NCBI GenBank assembly: GCA_028564705.1
Contig: JAPXFQ010002153.1
Location: 372,001 to 436,000, forward strand
From: Apricaphanius iberus
Taxonomy: Eukaryota; Chordata; Actinopteri; Cyprinodontiformes; Aphaniidae
Direction: 5' to 3'
DNA: 64,000 nucleotides
Shown here: piece after piece, positions 46,683-61,012 of the stretch
Layout of the letters: each line of letters begins with the position of its first letter
How positions within the stretch are numbered: the first letter of the stretch is position 1
Made by a program: the position numbers and the translations under genes
Notes under the pieces: model-generated
Seen by the model: the letters and a program-made list of their open reading frames with translations, nothing else
Told to the model about the DNA's origin: nothing
Database searches by the model: none

Positions 46683-49600
46683 AACTGCCCATATAACTTT
46701 TGTGATGCACGAAATGCTAACAGAGGAATTCCCTGTGATTATTTAGGAATTTAAAATGTGGTTTTAATCCAACAACTCTGGTTAAAACATAGCATTTCAA
46801 GAGTTTTTTTGTTCTACATATACAGAGGCATTCATAATGAAATCGCAGAGACTGATTTGGTTGCTGCAGCTTCCTTTCAGTGAGTTAAACCTGCTAGGCT
46901 GAGGCTCTATTTGTGTTCAAACAACCCGTTTTAAACAACTACAGACCAAAGCTTAAGCACTGGTCCTTAAAGACAACATTTGAAGATAAAGTGCTACATT
47001 TATGAGCAAGAGAAGGATCTTTCTTTAAGTTTAGCCAACACTTAAGTAACCAGCATGGTTCATGATGTAAATTATCAATGAGTCATATAGAAATAGAATA
47101 TTTTTAAGCAGCAGTAAACACAAAGTGGACTTATAAGAACATGGTAGAAGCATTTCATGAAAATGTCCCTTTTTTATTGAAAACAGGACTTTAAACCACT
47201 GAGGAACAGTTCAGTTCTAATTATCCATAGCTCAGGTCATACACCTCTGTTATAGTTCAAGAGGTATAGTATAGTATAGTTCAAGAATTACTCAATCCCA
47301 AAAAAAAAAATTGACAAACGTACATCATGTCCTGAATATGTTGGGTTGTGCCGTCTCTTAAAGCTGCAGTTCAGAATACTTATTCATGTATCAAAGTCTT
47401 ATATATCCTTAAAGTGATATTGGTGTTCAGTACTATGATAAAAGGCTAGTGCTCCAAAACATTTGTTAATCTTCCTAAGTACCGCCTTCCTACCATACAA
47501 TGACTGGCAACATTTTTCTGCATCGTTGGCTGTCAATCAACTTACATTCACAAACTTGTGAAGGTAAGGCTGGGAAAACAGGCCACTCTGAGTCTTCCTG
47601 TTTACAGTTGCCATAATGGCAGAAAGCGGTCATTGAGAAGTTGGAGAAAACTTCTGCTAAAAACGTAGCAATTCCCCAGCTACAGAGGACTACATCATCT
47701 TCAGAAAGGAAAAGTCCAGAGATTAACTCGCTGAAAAACGCCTTAGAGACCGGAGTAGGATTTATATCATAGACGCGTTTTAATAATGGAGATACCTTCC
47801 AATGTTAAAAGGCTTCAAACCAATGTGGCTTTGGTGACATTTCTGTTGAATAGCTAAGACAGTTCAATGCTTTATTAATAAAGTACACAACGACATGCTG
47901 TAAAATTGAAGGGGATGCACGTGCCCAATTGCAGAGGTGGGGGTAAGAGGAAGTGGGAAGCTCGCGGGAGGAGGGAAGATTGGATCTTTTGGGATGGGTT
48001 TTGGTACGCTGGATTCAGAAAAATCTATCTCCCTGAAATAATCCAGACTGGAGCTTTAAAGCATCAACTACACCTGAACTCCACACCTTTGGCCACCAAA
48101 CTCTTAGATAAACCAATTTCTGCAACATTTTTCCTTCCACTAAATTTTATAATTCAAGCATTACTATGTTTAAATTTAGCTACTTTTTCCATGACCTTTT
48201 GTGGCTTCTCCTCCTTGTGAAGGGTGTCGTTGACTGTTGGCCAACTGCAGAGTCAGCAGTCTACACTATGACTTGGTATTGGGCAATTTGGAAAATACGT
48301 CAATCAACATTTCTGCATTAAACATGCTTTTCTATTGATCACTTATAACATCCTAATTTTCTAAGAAAAATGTATGTTGTTGTTTTTTTAGCTAGAAGCA
48401 ATAAAAATCAAAATTACAACAATAACTGCTCGGAAAATATAACTATGTGCACACATATCTATATATGACTTCCACTTTTTGAAATACTCAAATCAACTTT
48501 TTGATCATATTTTTTATGCACTGTAAATCCTAAATGTGATTAATTTTGAGTTTTTCAAGCTGGCAAGGTATTCAATGTCAGTACAATAAGTGCGCCATCA
48601 ATTAGTTTTCTGATATTGTGCAGTCCTATTAGCTGAGACTGACATATAGAGGAAAAAGAGATGGGTGTGTTTGCACCGAAGGGAGAATTTCTCTAGCTAG
48701 GTGACTTTAATTTTTGATTTACAGGAAAACCTCAACTAGTAGATCTAATTTTGCTTCATTAACTAATCATTAGTGAATCATTAGCCAAGATATTTTTGTT
48801 AAACATCAGTAGTAAGGTGGCACAAGGGGGCCGTTATCTTAAACTAAACCAACATTTCCTCAATTTCATTACAGTTTAACGTGGATATTTCCAAATTCCT
48901 TTTAAAGAGTCACTGTCAGCAGATTTGCAGGCTGGCCTGCAACATTAAAGAAGCTTTACCACACAGGCAAAGATTCAAGTAAAAATAAAAGGTTTCTGTC
49001 AAAAGGTCTTGTGCAATATATAACAGAACTATGGTATATTTACTGAGCAAACAGTTGTTAAAAAAAAGGCATCCACTCGTGGGTTACAGCTCAGTGGTCA
49101 GGCGTTTTAGCCCACCGAGCAGATTCACTGAGTCAAACATCCTGTTGAAGTAATAAAACTAATAGAACCACATTAGAAGTCTTGCTATTATCACTTCTAA
49201 GATTACGCAACAAGACCTACTACTACACGTTCGTATACCTAGCAAAGTAGGGGACGCAGACTGAGAAGAACATTGAAAATTAGCCGGTGGAACTACAAAA
49301 CGGGGAAGTGACGACAGCCAGTGAAAACACACAGGGCAGAACAGAAACAGGAAGAAAGTCCATTCTGTGTAACAAGTCTGTTCATGTAGAGTATGATATC
49401 AATGTGCCGTACACAAAAGACAAATAAAAACAAACAGAGGAAACAGCTCAGGGCGTTTTTGCCTTTTTCCCCCTCCAAGTTACAATACTGGAACGGACTA
49501 CAAAACATGGCCTGAACATGCAAACGTCTTCATCCTGAACAAATCAAAAACTCACTGCTTATTTTTAAAACCTAAAAAAAAAACATACATTAATATTATT

Positions 49601-49907
49601 AGGAAGGAAATTAAGATTCAAATAGGTATGGGCCAGTATAAGCTTCTCAGTATTAACAGAAAAAAGCGTGAAGAAAATTTACTATATTGTCTTAATTTAA
49701 AACAGAAAAGCAGCAATCATTTCTACTCCAGCTGCATTAATATAGCAGATTATTACAGTTATAATCATGCCATCCATAACAATGTGAGTTTTGATTGTAA
49801 TATAATAACTTTGGCAAACATATAAACACGCATATCACTCGGAACATTGTACCATTTAGCTCTCTGTTCTTCGTTGTTTTTTCAGTGTTGCAAAGCAATT
49901 ACTGACC
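46683..49907. other. Intronic or upstream DNA, mostly unassigned
   Basis: Three kilobases of AT-rich DNA. No splice-bounded coding block. A gene-regulatory role cannot be judged from sequence alone. Confidence 0.35.
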
Positions 49908-50249
49908 AGGGGTCTCATTTACAAAACTTTGCACAGAATCCCTACTAAAACCGTACTTAAGCTCAGAATTTTTTTTTTTACTTACGCCTAGGAGGTTTCA
50001 GATTTATCAAACTTGGAATAAGCACAGCTGGAGGCAATTTTATAAATCAGACTCTTCGTAAAAATGTGCTCAGATGTTTCTGGATCATATCCCGCCTCCT
50101 ACACACCCACTTTCTGCCATAAAAGGTCAATGCAAAGTGTCTAGTGAATATTCTGCATATGAGGCATTTCACGGGTAATCATGGCAACTGAGAGGCGGAG
50201 AAAGACACAGCTGTAGGCATGCGGAGGCAGAGAAGACTGTATTATTTTA

Positions 50250-50271
50250 ATCAATCAATCAATCAATCAAT
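50250..50271. repeat. (CAAT)n microsatellite
   Basis: A run of AATC units inside family X copy B, absent at the matching place in copy A. Confidence 0.85.
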
Positions 50272-50582
50272 GTTTATCTATATAGAGCTTTACTCAGCCA
50301 AAGGCTTTGCATAAAAAGACTAAAATATAGTTACAAAAAAAATGTAATAAGTTTAAGCACTCCAAGATATTTAAAGCCTGGCGAAAAGGTGCGCTTCAAA
50401 ATTACTTTTAACAAGTATCATCCATGAAAAATATTGATTTAGGGTCATAAAAATAAATGGAAGAGCTGCAGGTGACACGGCATTGATCTAGCAGCATAAA
50501 AAAAAAAAAAAGTTAATCCATTGTGCAGAATTATGCTGGGACGCTGTGGCATATTTGTTCTTCACCCATGCACCAATACATA

Positions 50583-52159
<1,577 letters not shown>

Positions 52160-53215
52160 TATAAGTGCTATACAATCTGAAGACATACATATGAACATAA
52201 TTCTTAAATGCAACGTATTTTAATCAAATTCTCTCTATTATTCTAAGTTCTTATAGACGGGACGGGGGAGAAGTCCGAAAATGTGGCTTAAATTCACAAT
52301 TTTGGTATCCGTCCTGCTGTGCTGTCAGTACCCTCCGTGTCCAAAAAATGCTTAAGCAAGATCCTTAGTGTGCTTAAAGTTGCGCACATTTTCCCCCAGG
52401 CTTTTTCTATAACTCCCAAACTTTGCATATAAAAGTTGCTTACGTAGTTTTCAGACTTTGTTATGTGCTCTTTATAAATGCGACCCCAGGACAGCAGGGA
52501 GTGCTAACTTTTCATGGCCGGTCTGCCCACTATTGCAGTGTAGTTTCGGGTTAATTAGAGCCTTTTCTAACGCTTGTGAACGCATTCCCCCGTCAACCAG
52601 TAATGGACGACAGAAAGTACATTTTGTTTAAACGGTAAAGTTTTTTACTAGAAGTGCAGCTCATAGAATACTCTAAAAATACATGGAAACAAACACAGCA
52701 GCCTTTTTATGTTGTTTTTTTGTTGTGATTTTGAGCTCCTTGTGCTCAAAATCACCAAAAGACCAGATTACATAAATAATCCTTTCAGTATTGAGCATGT
52801 AGAGCCCAAAGGCTGCATTAACTACTGTTTTCAGAGACAAAAGAGGACCGTTCTGGTGAAACGATCTCTGGCTGTTGCTGAGCTGACCAATCACAGAAAT
52901 ATGCTCTCCGTTGACGGAGACAGATAGTTAGAAAACGTTGGTTGACTCCGTCTGTCCTTGGGTAGGTGACGCAGACCCGTTTCTTTGGAAACTCCAAATT
53001 ATTTATGGAAAATCGGACTATTTGCAAATGTTTTCCATCGAGCATATCTAAAATACTTGAATGAAAATGCAGCTTGGGAAGTTCAAATACCTTGGTGCAA
53101 TGCTGCTTGACATGTTATTGACTGACGTTTGCAATGCAGTCAATCAAGGAGCCTCGTTTATGTTCCCTGACGCCGGTTGCCTATACCACCAAAAGCAGAG
53201 GGTAGACAGACTGTG

Positions 53216-54646
53216 CAGGTGCTGGTCATAAAATTAGAGTATGGTGAAAAAGTTGGATTTATTTCAGTAATTCCATTCAAAAAGTTAAACTTGTATATTT
53301 GATTAATTCATTACACACAGGCTAATATATTCAAAGTGTTTGTTTCTTTGAATTTTGATGATTATAACTGACATCTAATGGAAGTCCCAAATTCAGCATC
53401 TCAGAAAATTTGAATATTGTGAAAATATTCCATATAAAAGACACCTGGTGCCACACTCTAATCAGCTGATTAGAGTGTGGAAAAGCCTTTAAATGGTCTC
53501 TCAGTCTAGTTCTGTAGGCTACACAATCATGGGGAAGACTGCTGACTTGTCAGTGGTCCAAAACTCGACCACTGACACATTGCACAGGGAGGGCAAAACA
53601 CAAAAGGTCATTGCTAAAGAGGCTAGCTGTTCACAGAGCTGTGTGTCGAAGAACATTAATAGAGCGGCAAAGGGAAGGACAAGATGTGGTAGAAAACCTG
53701 TATAGGCAATAGGGATAACTGTACCCTGGAGAGGATTGTGAAAAACATTCAGAAATGTAGGGAAATTTACAAAGAGTGGACTCCAACTGGAGTCAATGCT
53801 TCAAGAACCACCACGCACAAACATATATGCAAGACAAAGGTTTCAGACATTGGTTTCCTTGTGTCAAGCCACTCTTGGATCAGAGACGGCGTCAGAAGCT
53901 TCTTGCCCAGGCTAAAGACAAAATGGACTGGACTGCTGTGGAGTGATCCAAAGTTATGTTCTCTGAAATTAAACTTGGCATTTCCTTTGGGAATCAAGGT
54001 CCCAGAGTCTGGAGGAAGAGAGGGGAGGTACATAATCTCACTTGAGGTTCAGTGTAAAGTTTCAACAGCCGATGGTTTGGGGTGCCATGTCATCTGCTGG
54101 TGTTGGTCCATTGTGTTTTCTGAGGTCCAAGGTCCACACAGCCGTCTACCAGGAAGTTTTAGAGCACTTCATGCTTTTTTGTTGCTGACCAACTTTAGGG
54201 AGATGCAGATTTCATTTTCCAACAGGACTTGGCACCTGCACACACTGCCAAAACTACCAGTACCTGGTTTAAGGACCTTGGTATTGCTGTTCTTCATTGG
54301 CCAGGAAACTCAACTGACCTTAACCCCAAAGAAAATCTATGGAGTATTGTGAAGAGGAAGATGAAACAATTCAGAAGAGCTGAAGGCCACTATCAGAGCA
54401 ACATAGGCTCCCACAACACCTGAGCAGTGCCACAGACTGATCACGCCGCATTGCTGTAGTAACCCAGGCAAAAGGAGCCCCACTTCAATATTAAGTCAAG
54501 TTACGATCATCAAATTAAAAGAAGTATTTGAAATATATCAGTCCATGTGTACTGAATGGATCGAATATACAAGTTTAACTTTATGAATGGAATTACTGAA
54601 ATAAATAAACTTTTTCATGATATTCTAATTTCATGACCAGCACCTG
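53216..54646 (+). mobile_element. Second Tc1-like transposon, 1431 bp, with long TIRs
   Basis: It begins CAGGTGCTGGTCATAAAATT and ends AATTTCATGACCAGCACCTG, inverted repeats. The right TA target is intact (54647-54648); the left is mutated to TG (53214-53215). The ends continue inward as GGTGAAAAAGTT / AACTTTTTCATG. Confidence 0.92.
53493..54423 (+). pseudogene. Broken Tc1-family transposase in the second element
   Basis: The N-terminal part (53530-53705) reads MGKTADLSVVQNSTTDTLHR, then EASCSQSCVSKNI.. and a stop. The C-terminal part (54229-54423) reads APAHTAKTTSTWF, then LHWPGNSTDLNPKENLWSIV, the STDLNP.ENLW form of the DD34E C-terminus. Several stops and frameshifts lie between. Confidence 0.85.
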
Positions 54647-54670
54647 TAGCTGTTAGCTGCTGCGATAGTG

Positions 54671-57600
54671 CTAAGAAAGTTTCTGATGTGGATATTAATG
54701 GATATTTTGTGTTTAAAAGATTAAAGTAATAATTTATAGGCATTCTTAGAGGATTTTAGAAGCTGTTGTCCCTCATCACTTCGAATAACAGGGATCCACT
54801 TTATGTATGTACTGGGAACCAAGCTCTGGCTAATCTAGAAGAGTTGAAGGAGCAACAACAGGCATGACATTACACACAACGTAGACCTTACTGATGAACC
54901 TGATGCTGGAAGATTGTTCTGAATTTGAGAAATACTTACGATGCTTAGACAAATAACCTTTGACGCATTCCAGAACACAGGATACTCTAAAGTGAGCCAA
55001 GTTGTTTGAGCAACAGCTGTGTTTGCAGCCGAGACGGATGTGAAATGTTTGGGCCAAGCCATCGCCACCGCTGACAGAAACTCAGAAAAAGTCCATTCTA
55101 ATCCTGTCTGTGGCCAGGACACTGCAAGATGTTTGCTCTGAGGAAACTACAGGGCGCTCAGTGTCTTTATGTCTGCAAAAAAAAATATAGGTAACCGCTC
55201 TGCAACTTGTCAGCATGCGTCACATTTGGCCATGCTCTGTAGTTTTGGCTGGGAAGTTACGGGTCTGACACGCAAGCAGAGAAAGAAGCAAAGCCTTGTT
55301 GACAGAGGGAGACAAAAAAAAAACAGCCTGGCTTAGAATTCAAAAACGGGGTTTAGTGTCCAACAACCAACCCAATGGTTTAAAAACAGATCCTTTAGCA
55401 AGAACCTGTCAGGTCACGCGTTTCCCTAGTTAAGATGTTAAGATGTATTCATATAAACTAATTTACTATTTTCATTTTATTTTAATCCATTAAGTGTTAT
55501 AGTTTTCCATAACTCAGAAAAGTAAAGTTTTTTTCAACTGCAAATCCTGTAGAGCTAACAATTTTCAGAGAACTTACTCCTTCACCACTTTATGACTCTA
55601 CTAATTCCAAGTCTTTGTCATTTTGTCCCAACCTTCCTCCATATTTCATATCCATTAAATAAAGCAAGTTGTACCTACATACCTAAAAGCAGAGTATTGG
55701 TTTATTTATCACTATTCTGAAGGATTATAAAAATAATCATCAAATTACAACAATATCATCCATCATTTAAATTTATCCTATATCCTTTCCAGAAGACTTT
55801 ACACTACATTCCGCTTAAATTGATGGTGGTTCTGATCTGCAGCGTGGTCGGTATGACAATTTGGCATGTGGCTCCATGTTAATTTCTCAATAAAGTATCC
55901 CATTGTTTTTAACAGTGATTGTTAAAAAACTGCTACAATTTCCCATACTTTTCTGCTTAATTTATCTTAATGAGATGCCAGAGGAAGTCCTAGAGTGACT
56001 AGAGTGTCCTTGCCTCTTTGTAAAACCGAGTAATACAGCACATTCCCTCCCCTACCTGTTGCTCCACACTATCAGTTAGCTGGCACAAAAAAAAACAACT
56101 TAGGACACTTTTCCATCGTTAACAAATAGATCTGTCTGGCATGATTTGGAAACTACAAGAGCATCAGCCAACACTATTAAAGTAATGAAAAACAACAATT
56201 GGCAAATTAGATGCAAACGTCTGTTAAACAGCTGACTGTAGGCTGGGTACCAGAGCAGGCAGGCTGACTAACATTTCTATTTTCTTTGGTATTCTATAAA
56301 GAATAAAGAAAAGCTCTAAAACTCTACATTTGAAAACTTTATTTCTGCAGCAGTAGTAACATATCTTTCTTTACTACTTTAAATGAATTAGATCACCTTA
56401 AACATTTTAGCAAAACCATTTTGTTGAGGCCTCAACAACACTATGGTATTTTAATTCAGGCATCATATCATGAAATCTGGTTAAGGAGATTCAACCCACT
56501 TAAACCGATTCATGAACGCATTTGTTCGAATTATTCTATGAACTTTTCATTTCAAAATGTTTTGCTCAACATGCCTGTAAGTCTGGATTCTTAAAGGGGG
56601 GAATGATATTAGGATATCATGGGAAGTGTGATACTTTTGTGAAATATTGCAACGATAATGACATTGATTGCAATCAATTCACTTTTTCATTCTCTTTTTT
56701 TTTTGTCATGATGATGCGCCATTCTTTAGCATTGCAAACACTAAAATCTATGTTGGGAATGGGATTTAATGGCAGTTAAAGTCCATCTGACTGCGTGAAT
56801 GCAACATGCTTGAAATACAACAACAAATACTGCATCCATACAGTCCTTTGTGATAGCAATGCTTCATATATTGATGCTCCAATAATGACTGGGTTCTTAA
56901 AATCAATCAGAAAGTAAGAGCTGCAGAATATTTTGATTCCCAAATGATTAGTAATGGAAGACAAAGAATCAAGCCGTCAACTATTCAAAATATACATCTG
57001 TGTTACAGCTGCAAAAGAGGCCATTTCAGCTGGTCTCATGTAAAGCTGCTTTTAGATTTTGAAGTCAATTGAACGACTTTAAAGAGCACAGCCCAAGAGA
57101 GAAGTAGTTAGCTCAACAAACAGCATTTTTGCAAACTGGACGTTATGTTGCAAAACAAACCACAAATAGCTTTTGCAATCCTATTGTGCACATACACATG
57201 ACTTATTATTCATGAACATAATTCTGGGGTCCGCGAAAGTGTTACAAAAAAAAACAGACCTTATAATCTGAAATACCACCTGGTAGGAAAGAGACAAAAC
57301 CACAGTGTTGCCTACTTATCGTTTAACATCTGCTGGGCAGGAGGAGGACAGGCATTCACTCCGCTTCCATGCAAGCTACAATATCCTGTGTGGAGGGAAT
57401 CAAGTGTTTATTGCCTCACAGGCTGTAATGTAAGACATGACATGGAGCGAGAGCCCTTATTAACTCACTGCTACCTGCTCCCTCCCAACAACCGAGGCAA
57501 ACTAAAATAAATTCAACCAAAGAGTCTGTAATTTCTATATGCATGCCTGGATATTCAGCATGTAGGCTGGGAAAGGAGAGCTAGGTTACAAAAGCACGCC

Positions 57601-57862
57601 CTATGGTTGCATAGAAAGTTGGCATACAACTGTACTGCAGCGCGTACAGTCGGTGCAATTATCAGAGACTGGCGCAAAATAAATTATACGGAAGTTAGGT
57701 ATAACAGCCTCTGGGAGGCTTTGAGCACATGGTTTCCTTTAACAAGAAAACCAGGAGAAAAAAAGAGGCATAGATGTCACCCTTTCCTCTCTCCGTTCTG
57801 GGTGAAAGCAGAGGAAAATAAGTTAATTGCAAACTTCTGTTAAGGAATTTAGGCGTAGAATA
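54671..57862. other. Upstream or intronic DNA, unassigned
   Basis: A 95-codon minus-strand ORF at 54835-55122 shows no family signature. AT-rich. No fcho2 first exon seen. Confidence 0.35.
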
Positions 57863-58731
57863 CAGTGGGATAAAAAAGTATTTGGCAGCCTCAGACTGTG
57901 CAATATGTCCCATTTACAAAGATGAGAGAAGTCTGTAATCTTCATCATAGATACACTTCAACTGAGAGACAGGATGTAAAAAAAACAATTTAAAAAAAAT
58001 CAATGTAATCACCTTGTATACATTTAAAATAATTTCTTTGTATAATTGTGCAGGAAATAAATATTTACAACCTACAAACAAGCAAGAATTCTGGCCCTCA
58101 CAGTCCTGTTGCTTCTTCTTTGAGAAGCTCTTGCATCCTCCACTTGTTACATGTTTTGCTGGCACCTGTGTTAACTTATCTATATAAAAGACACCTGTCA
58201 ACACTTTTAAACAGGACAGTAAGAAACAAGGACAGTAGCCTGTGTCAGCTAGTTTCTTGTTAGCTGCTAATGCTAGCAGTAGAGCATCATTTTACACGTG
58301 ATCCCACTGATCGGTAAAATAATTAGTGATTAGTCGATTATCAAAATAATCGTTTGTGGCAGCCCTAAAAAAACATCACTGCTCTAGTGGAGATCTGCAT
58401 GGAAGAATGTTGCAAAATACCAGCTACAGTGTGTGCCTTCTTTAAGACCTACAGAAAAGATCTGACCTCTGTCACTGCCAACCATGATAACATTGCAAAG
58501 TACTCAACTGAACTTTTGTTATTGACAAAAATTAATTTGGGCACTATTATACAAATACAATTTTTTCTTTAATCATGCAGTGTAATTTCCTGGATTTTTT
58601 TTTATTTATTTTTTTACATTCTGTCTGACAGTTGAAGTGTACCTATGGTGAAAATTTCAGAACTCTCTCCTCTTATTTAATGTAACAGACTTGCACAACT
58701 GGTGGCTGCCAAATTCTTTATTGCCGCATTG
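57863..58731 (+). mobile_element. Internally deleted Tc1-like element with a foreign insert
   Basis: The left end CAGTGGGATAAAAAAGTATT follows a TA. The right end ..TTCTTTATTGCCGCATTG precedes GA in place of TA. Near-terminal blocks are inverted repeats: AAAGATGAGAGAAGTCTGTA (57918) versus CAGAACTCTCTCCTCTTATT (58659), and TACACTTCAACTGAGAGACA versus TGACAGTTGAAGTGTACC. Most of the transposase is missing. Bases 58260-58370 carry the end of another element. Confidence 0.75.
58260..58370. mobile_element. hAT-type MITE end within the deleted Tc1
   Basis: TTAGTGATTAGTCGATTATC then AAAATAATCGTTTGTGGCAG and CCCTA is the reverse complement of the TAGGG(C)TGC..CGATTA-type terminus common in teleost hAT elements. 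The left end is not clear. Confidence 0.5.
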
Positions 58732-58779
58732 GAAGTCACTTCACAATGCTGTAAAACTTATAGCCACCCACCCACTACC

Positions 58780-61012
58780 CTATAGATAAAGTTTCCCGTC
58801 CACTACCCAAAATTAATGAATTAAAAGTTAATGCTACTAGAGCAATGTAAAAAAATATCAAAAAGATAAATACAACTCTGACTGAATGGAAAAATAAATC
58901 AATTAAATGTGGTTTACTAAACATAAGATCTCTCTCCTCAAAAACACTCCTGGTAAATTACTTAATTTGTGATAATAATATTGATTTGTTTTGTCTTGCA
59001 GAGACATGGTTGCAGGAAGAGGACCATGTCACAATAAATGAGTCAACTCCCCCTAGCTACTTAAACTTTAGTGTCCCTCGAGGTACTGGTCGAGGAGGTG
59101 GAGTAGCCACCATCTTTCATTCAGATTTACTAATTAATCCCCAAAAAAATAATAGTTACAGTTCCTTTGAGCATTTAATCTTTAGCCTTCCTCATACACA
59201 TAACAAAGCAGTAAAGTCTTGTATCGTCCACCAGGCCCTTATTCTCAATTTTTAGATCAGATATCAGATTTTCTATCTGACTTAGTTTTAAACACTGATA
59301 AAGTTATTATAGTTGGAGACTTCAATATTCATGTTGATAGTGAAAGAAGATAGTCTAAACACAGCTTTTAACATTATCTTAGACTCAATAGGCTTTACTC
59401 AACATGTGCAGGGAGGGACCAACCCATTCTTGTCACCACACTTTAGATCTTGTGCTGACTTATGGCATTGACTGTTAAGAAATAACAATCTTTCCACATA
59501 ACCCTATCCTGTCTGATCATTTTCTGATCACTTTTAAATTCACTCTGACCATTTAAAACCTGAAAAAAACTTCATTACACTAGAACGTTATCAGACAACA
59601 CTTTAGCAAGTTTTAACGAAGATCTTCCAACTTTAATTTCCTCAGTATATAAAAATACAACAGAAAATAGTGATTTAACTCCTGCCCCTCACAACTTGAC
59701 ATTTTAGTTAATAGCGTTAATTCCTCCCTGCGTCTGGCAATAGACAAAGTTGCCCCCTTGAAAAGGAGATTAGCTCCCTGGTTTTTTATTTAGAGCTACG
59801 TACCCTAAAATAGAATGTTCGAAAACTAGAGAGAAACTTGCGCTCCACGCATTTACAGGATTCTTATTTAGTTTGGAAAAATAGTTTATTGCTATATAAA
59901 AAGAGCCTTCGAACAGCCAGAACAGCATATTTTTCATCTTTAATCGAGGAGAATAAAAATAATCCTAGGTTTCTTTTAATACAGTTGCCAAACTCACACA
60001 GGATCATAGCTCTGTTGAGCCAACCATTCCCCCAGCTCTTAGTAGTGACGACTTCATGACATTTTTTATAAATAAAATAGACTCTATAAAAATAAGATAA
60101 ATGGGAACCTTCCCAATATGCTTGCTTCTTCGCTCTCAGACTGCAGGTTTACTGGTAGTTCCTAGGATTTCTAAAAGTAGAATGGGTGGCAAATCTTTTA
60201 GATATCAGACTCCCCTCCAATGGAACCAGCTCCCATGGTTGGTTCGTGAAGCAGACAACTTGTCTATCTTTAAAACTAGGCTTAAAACTTTCCTGTTTGA
60301 CAAAGCTTACAGTTAGAGATATTTTAATAGGTAGTTAGAGACAGGTTAGACAGGTAGCTAGAAAGAGACAGGTTAATGTTAGTAGTCAGGTAGAGTGTCA
60401 AAAGCTAGAAAGAGATAGGAAGAGGTAGAGTAGCTAGATAGAGATAGATTAATGTAAGCCAGGTAGAGAGTGTTAGTAGCTAGGTAGCTTTAGGATAGGC
60501 TGTTGGAGGACATTATTAGAGTCAGTTCCTACTTTCTCTCTTACTTCTCCCCAACTGCATGATGAGCTGTCAATTCAAGCGTTAACCTGTTTTCTCTTCC
60601 TACAGTAGGTGCTCCTGACCCGCCCTGCTTGACGAACCTGACAAAGATGGCATTCCAGTGGAGGAACGTTCTCCACATCCTGCTACCAACTTCTGCTTCT
60701 GCATCAGTTCTGTTGCTCTTTCTGTGTCTCTGCTGCCTTCTCCAAACCCCAGACTGTCTCTGCAGATGACCGCTTATGCTGAGCCTGGTTCTGCTGGAGG
60801 TTTCTTCCTGTTAAAAATTAGTTTTTCCTCTCCACTGTCGCTTCATGCTTGCTCAGTGTGAGGGATTGCTGAGGAGTCCCGACGCAATCCTCTGTGGTTC
60901 TCTAATTCCTAGATTAAACATTGTATTGTAATAACTTTTCTTGTAAAGTGCCTTGAGATGACATTTGTTGTGAAATGGCGCTATATAAATAAACTGAATT
61001 GAATAGCTCTAA
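58780..61012 (+). mobile_element. L2/CR1-type LINE with its reverse transcriptase deleted
   Basis: The endonuclease part is present at ~58925-59545: [28 protein letters not shown], then VGDFNIHVDS and LSDHFLITF in shifting frames. After ~60065 the sequence jumps to the C-terminal end at 60140-60316: PRISKSRMGGKSFRYQTPLQ, WNQLP.., FKTRLKTFLFDKAYS. No YADD catalytic block was seen between. The 3' UTR ends TGGCGCTATATAAATAAACT then GAATTGAAT, as in many teleost LINEs. The clade is inferred. Confidence 0.82.

Larger units (their letters stand above)
53035..54670. repeat. Dispersed repeat family Z, copy 2, split by a Tc1 element
   Basis: The left part is 53035-53215 and the right part resumes at 54647 with TAGCTGTT. 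Removing the Tc1 gives ACTG-TA-GCTGTT, which aligns with ATTGCAGCTGTT at 46070-46082 in copy 1. Confidence 0.55.

Noticed and set aside
49076..49135. CAGCTCAGTGG A-box-like sequence as a tRNA
   Set aside because: The first A-box base is wrong, no B-box lies at suitable spacing, and no cloverleaf forms.
54835..55122. 95-codon minus-strand ORF
   Set aside because: No recognised domain and no splice phase fit to fcho2; left unassigned.
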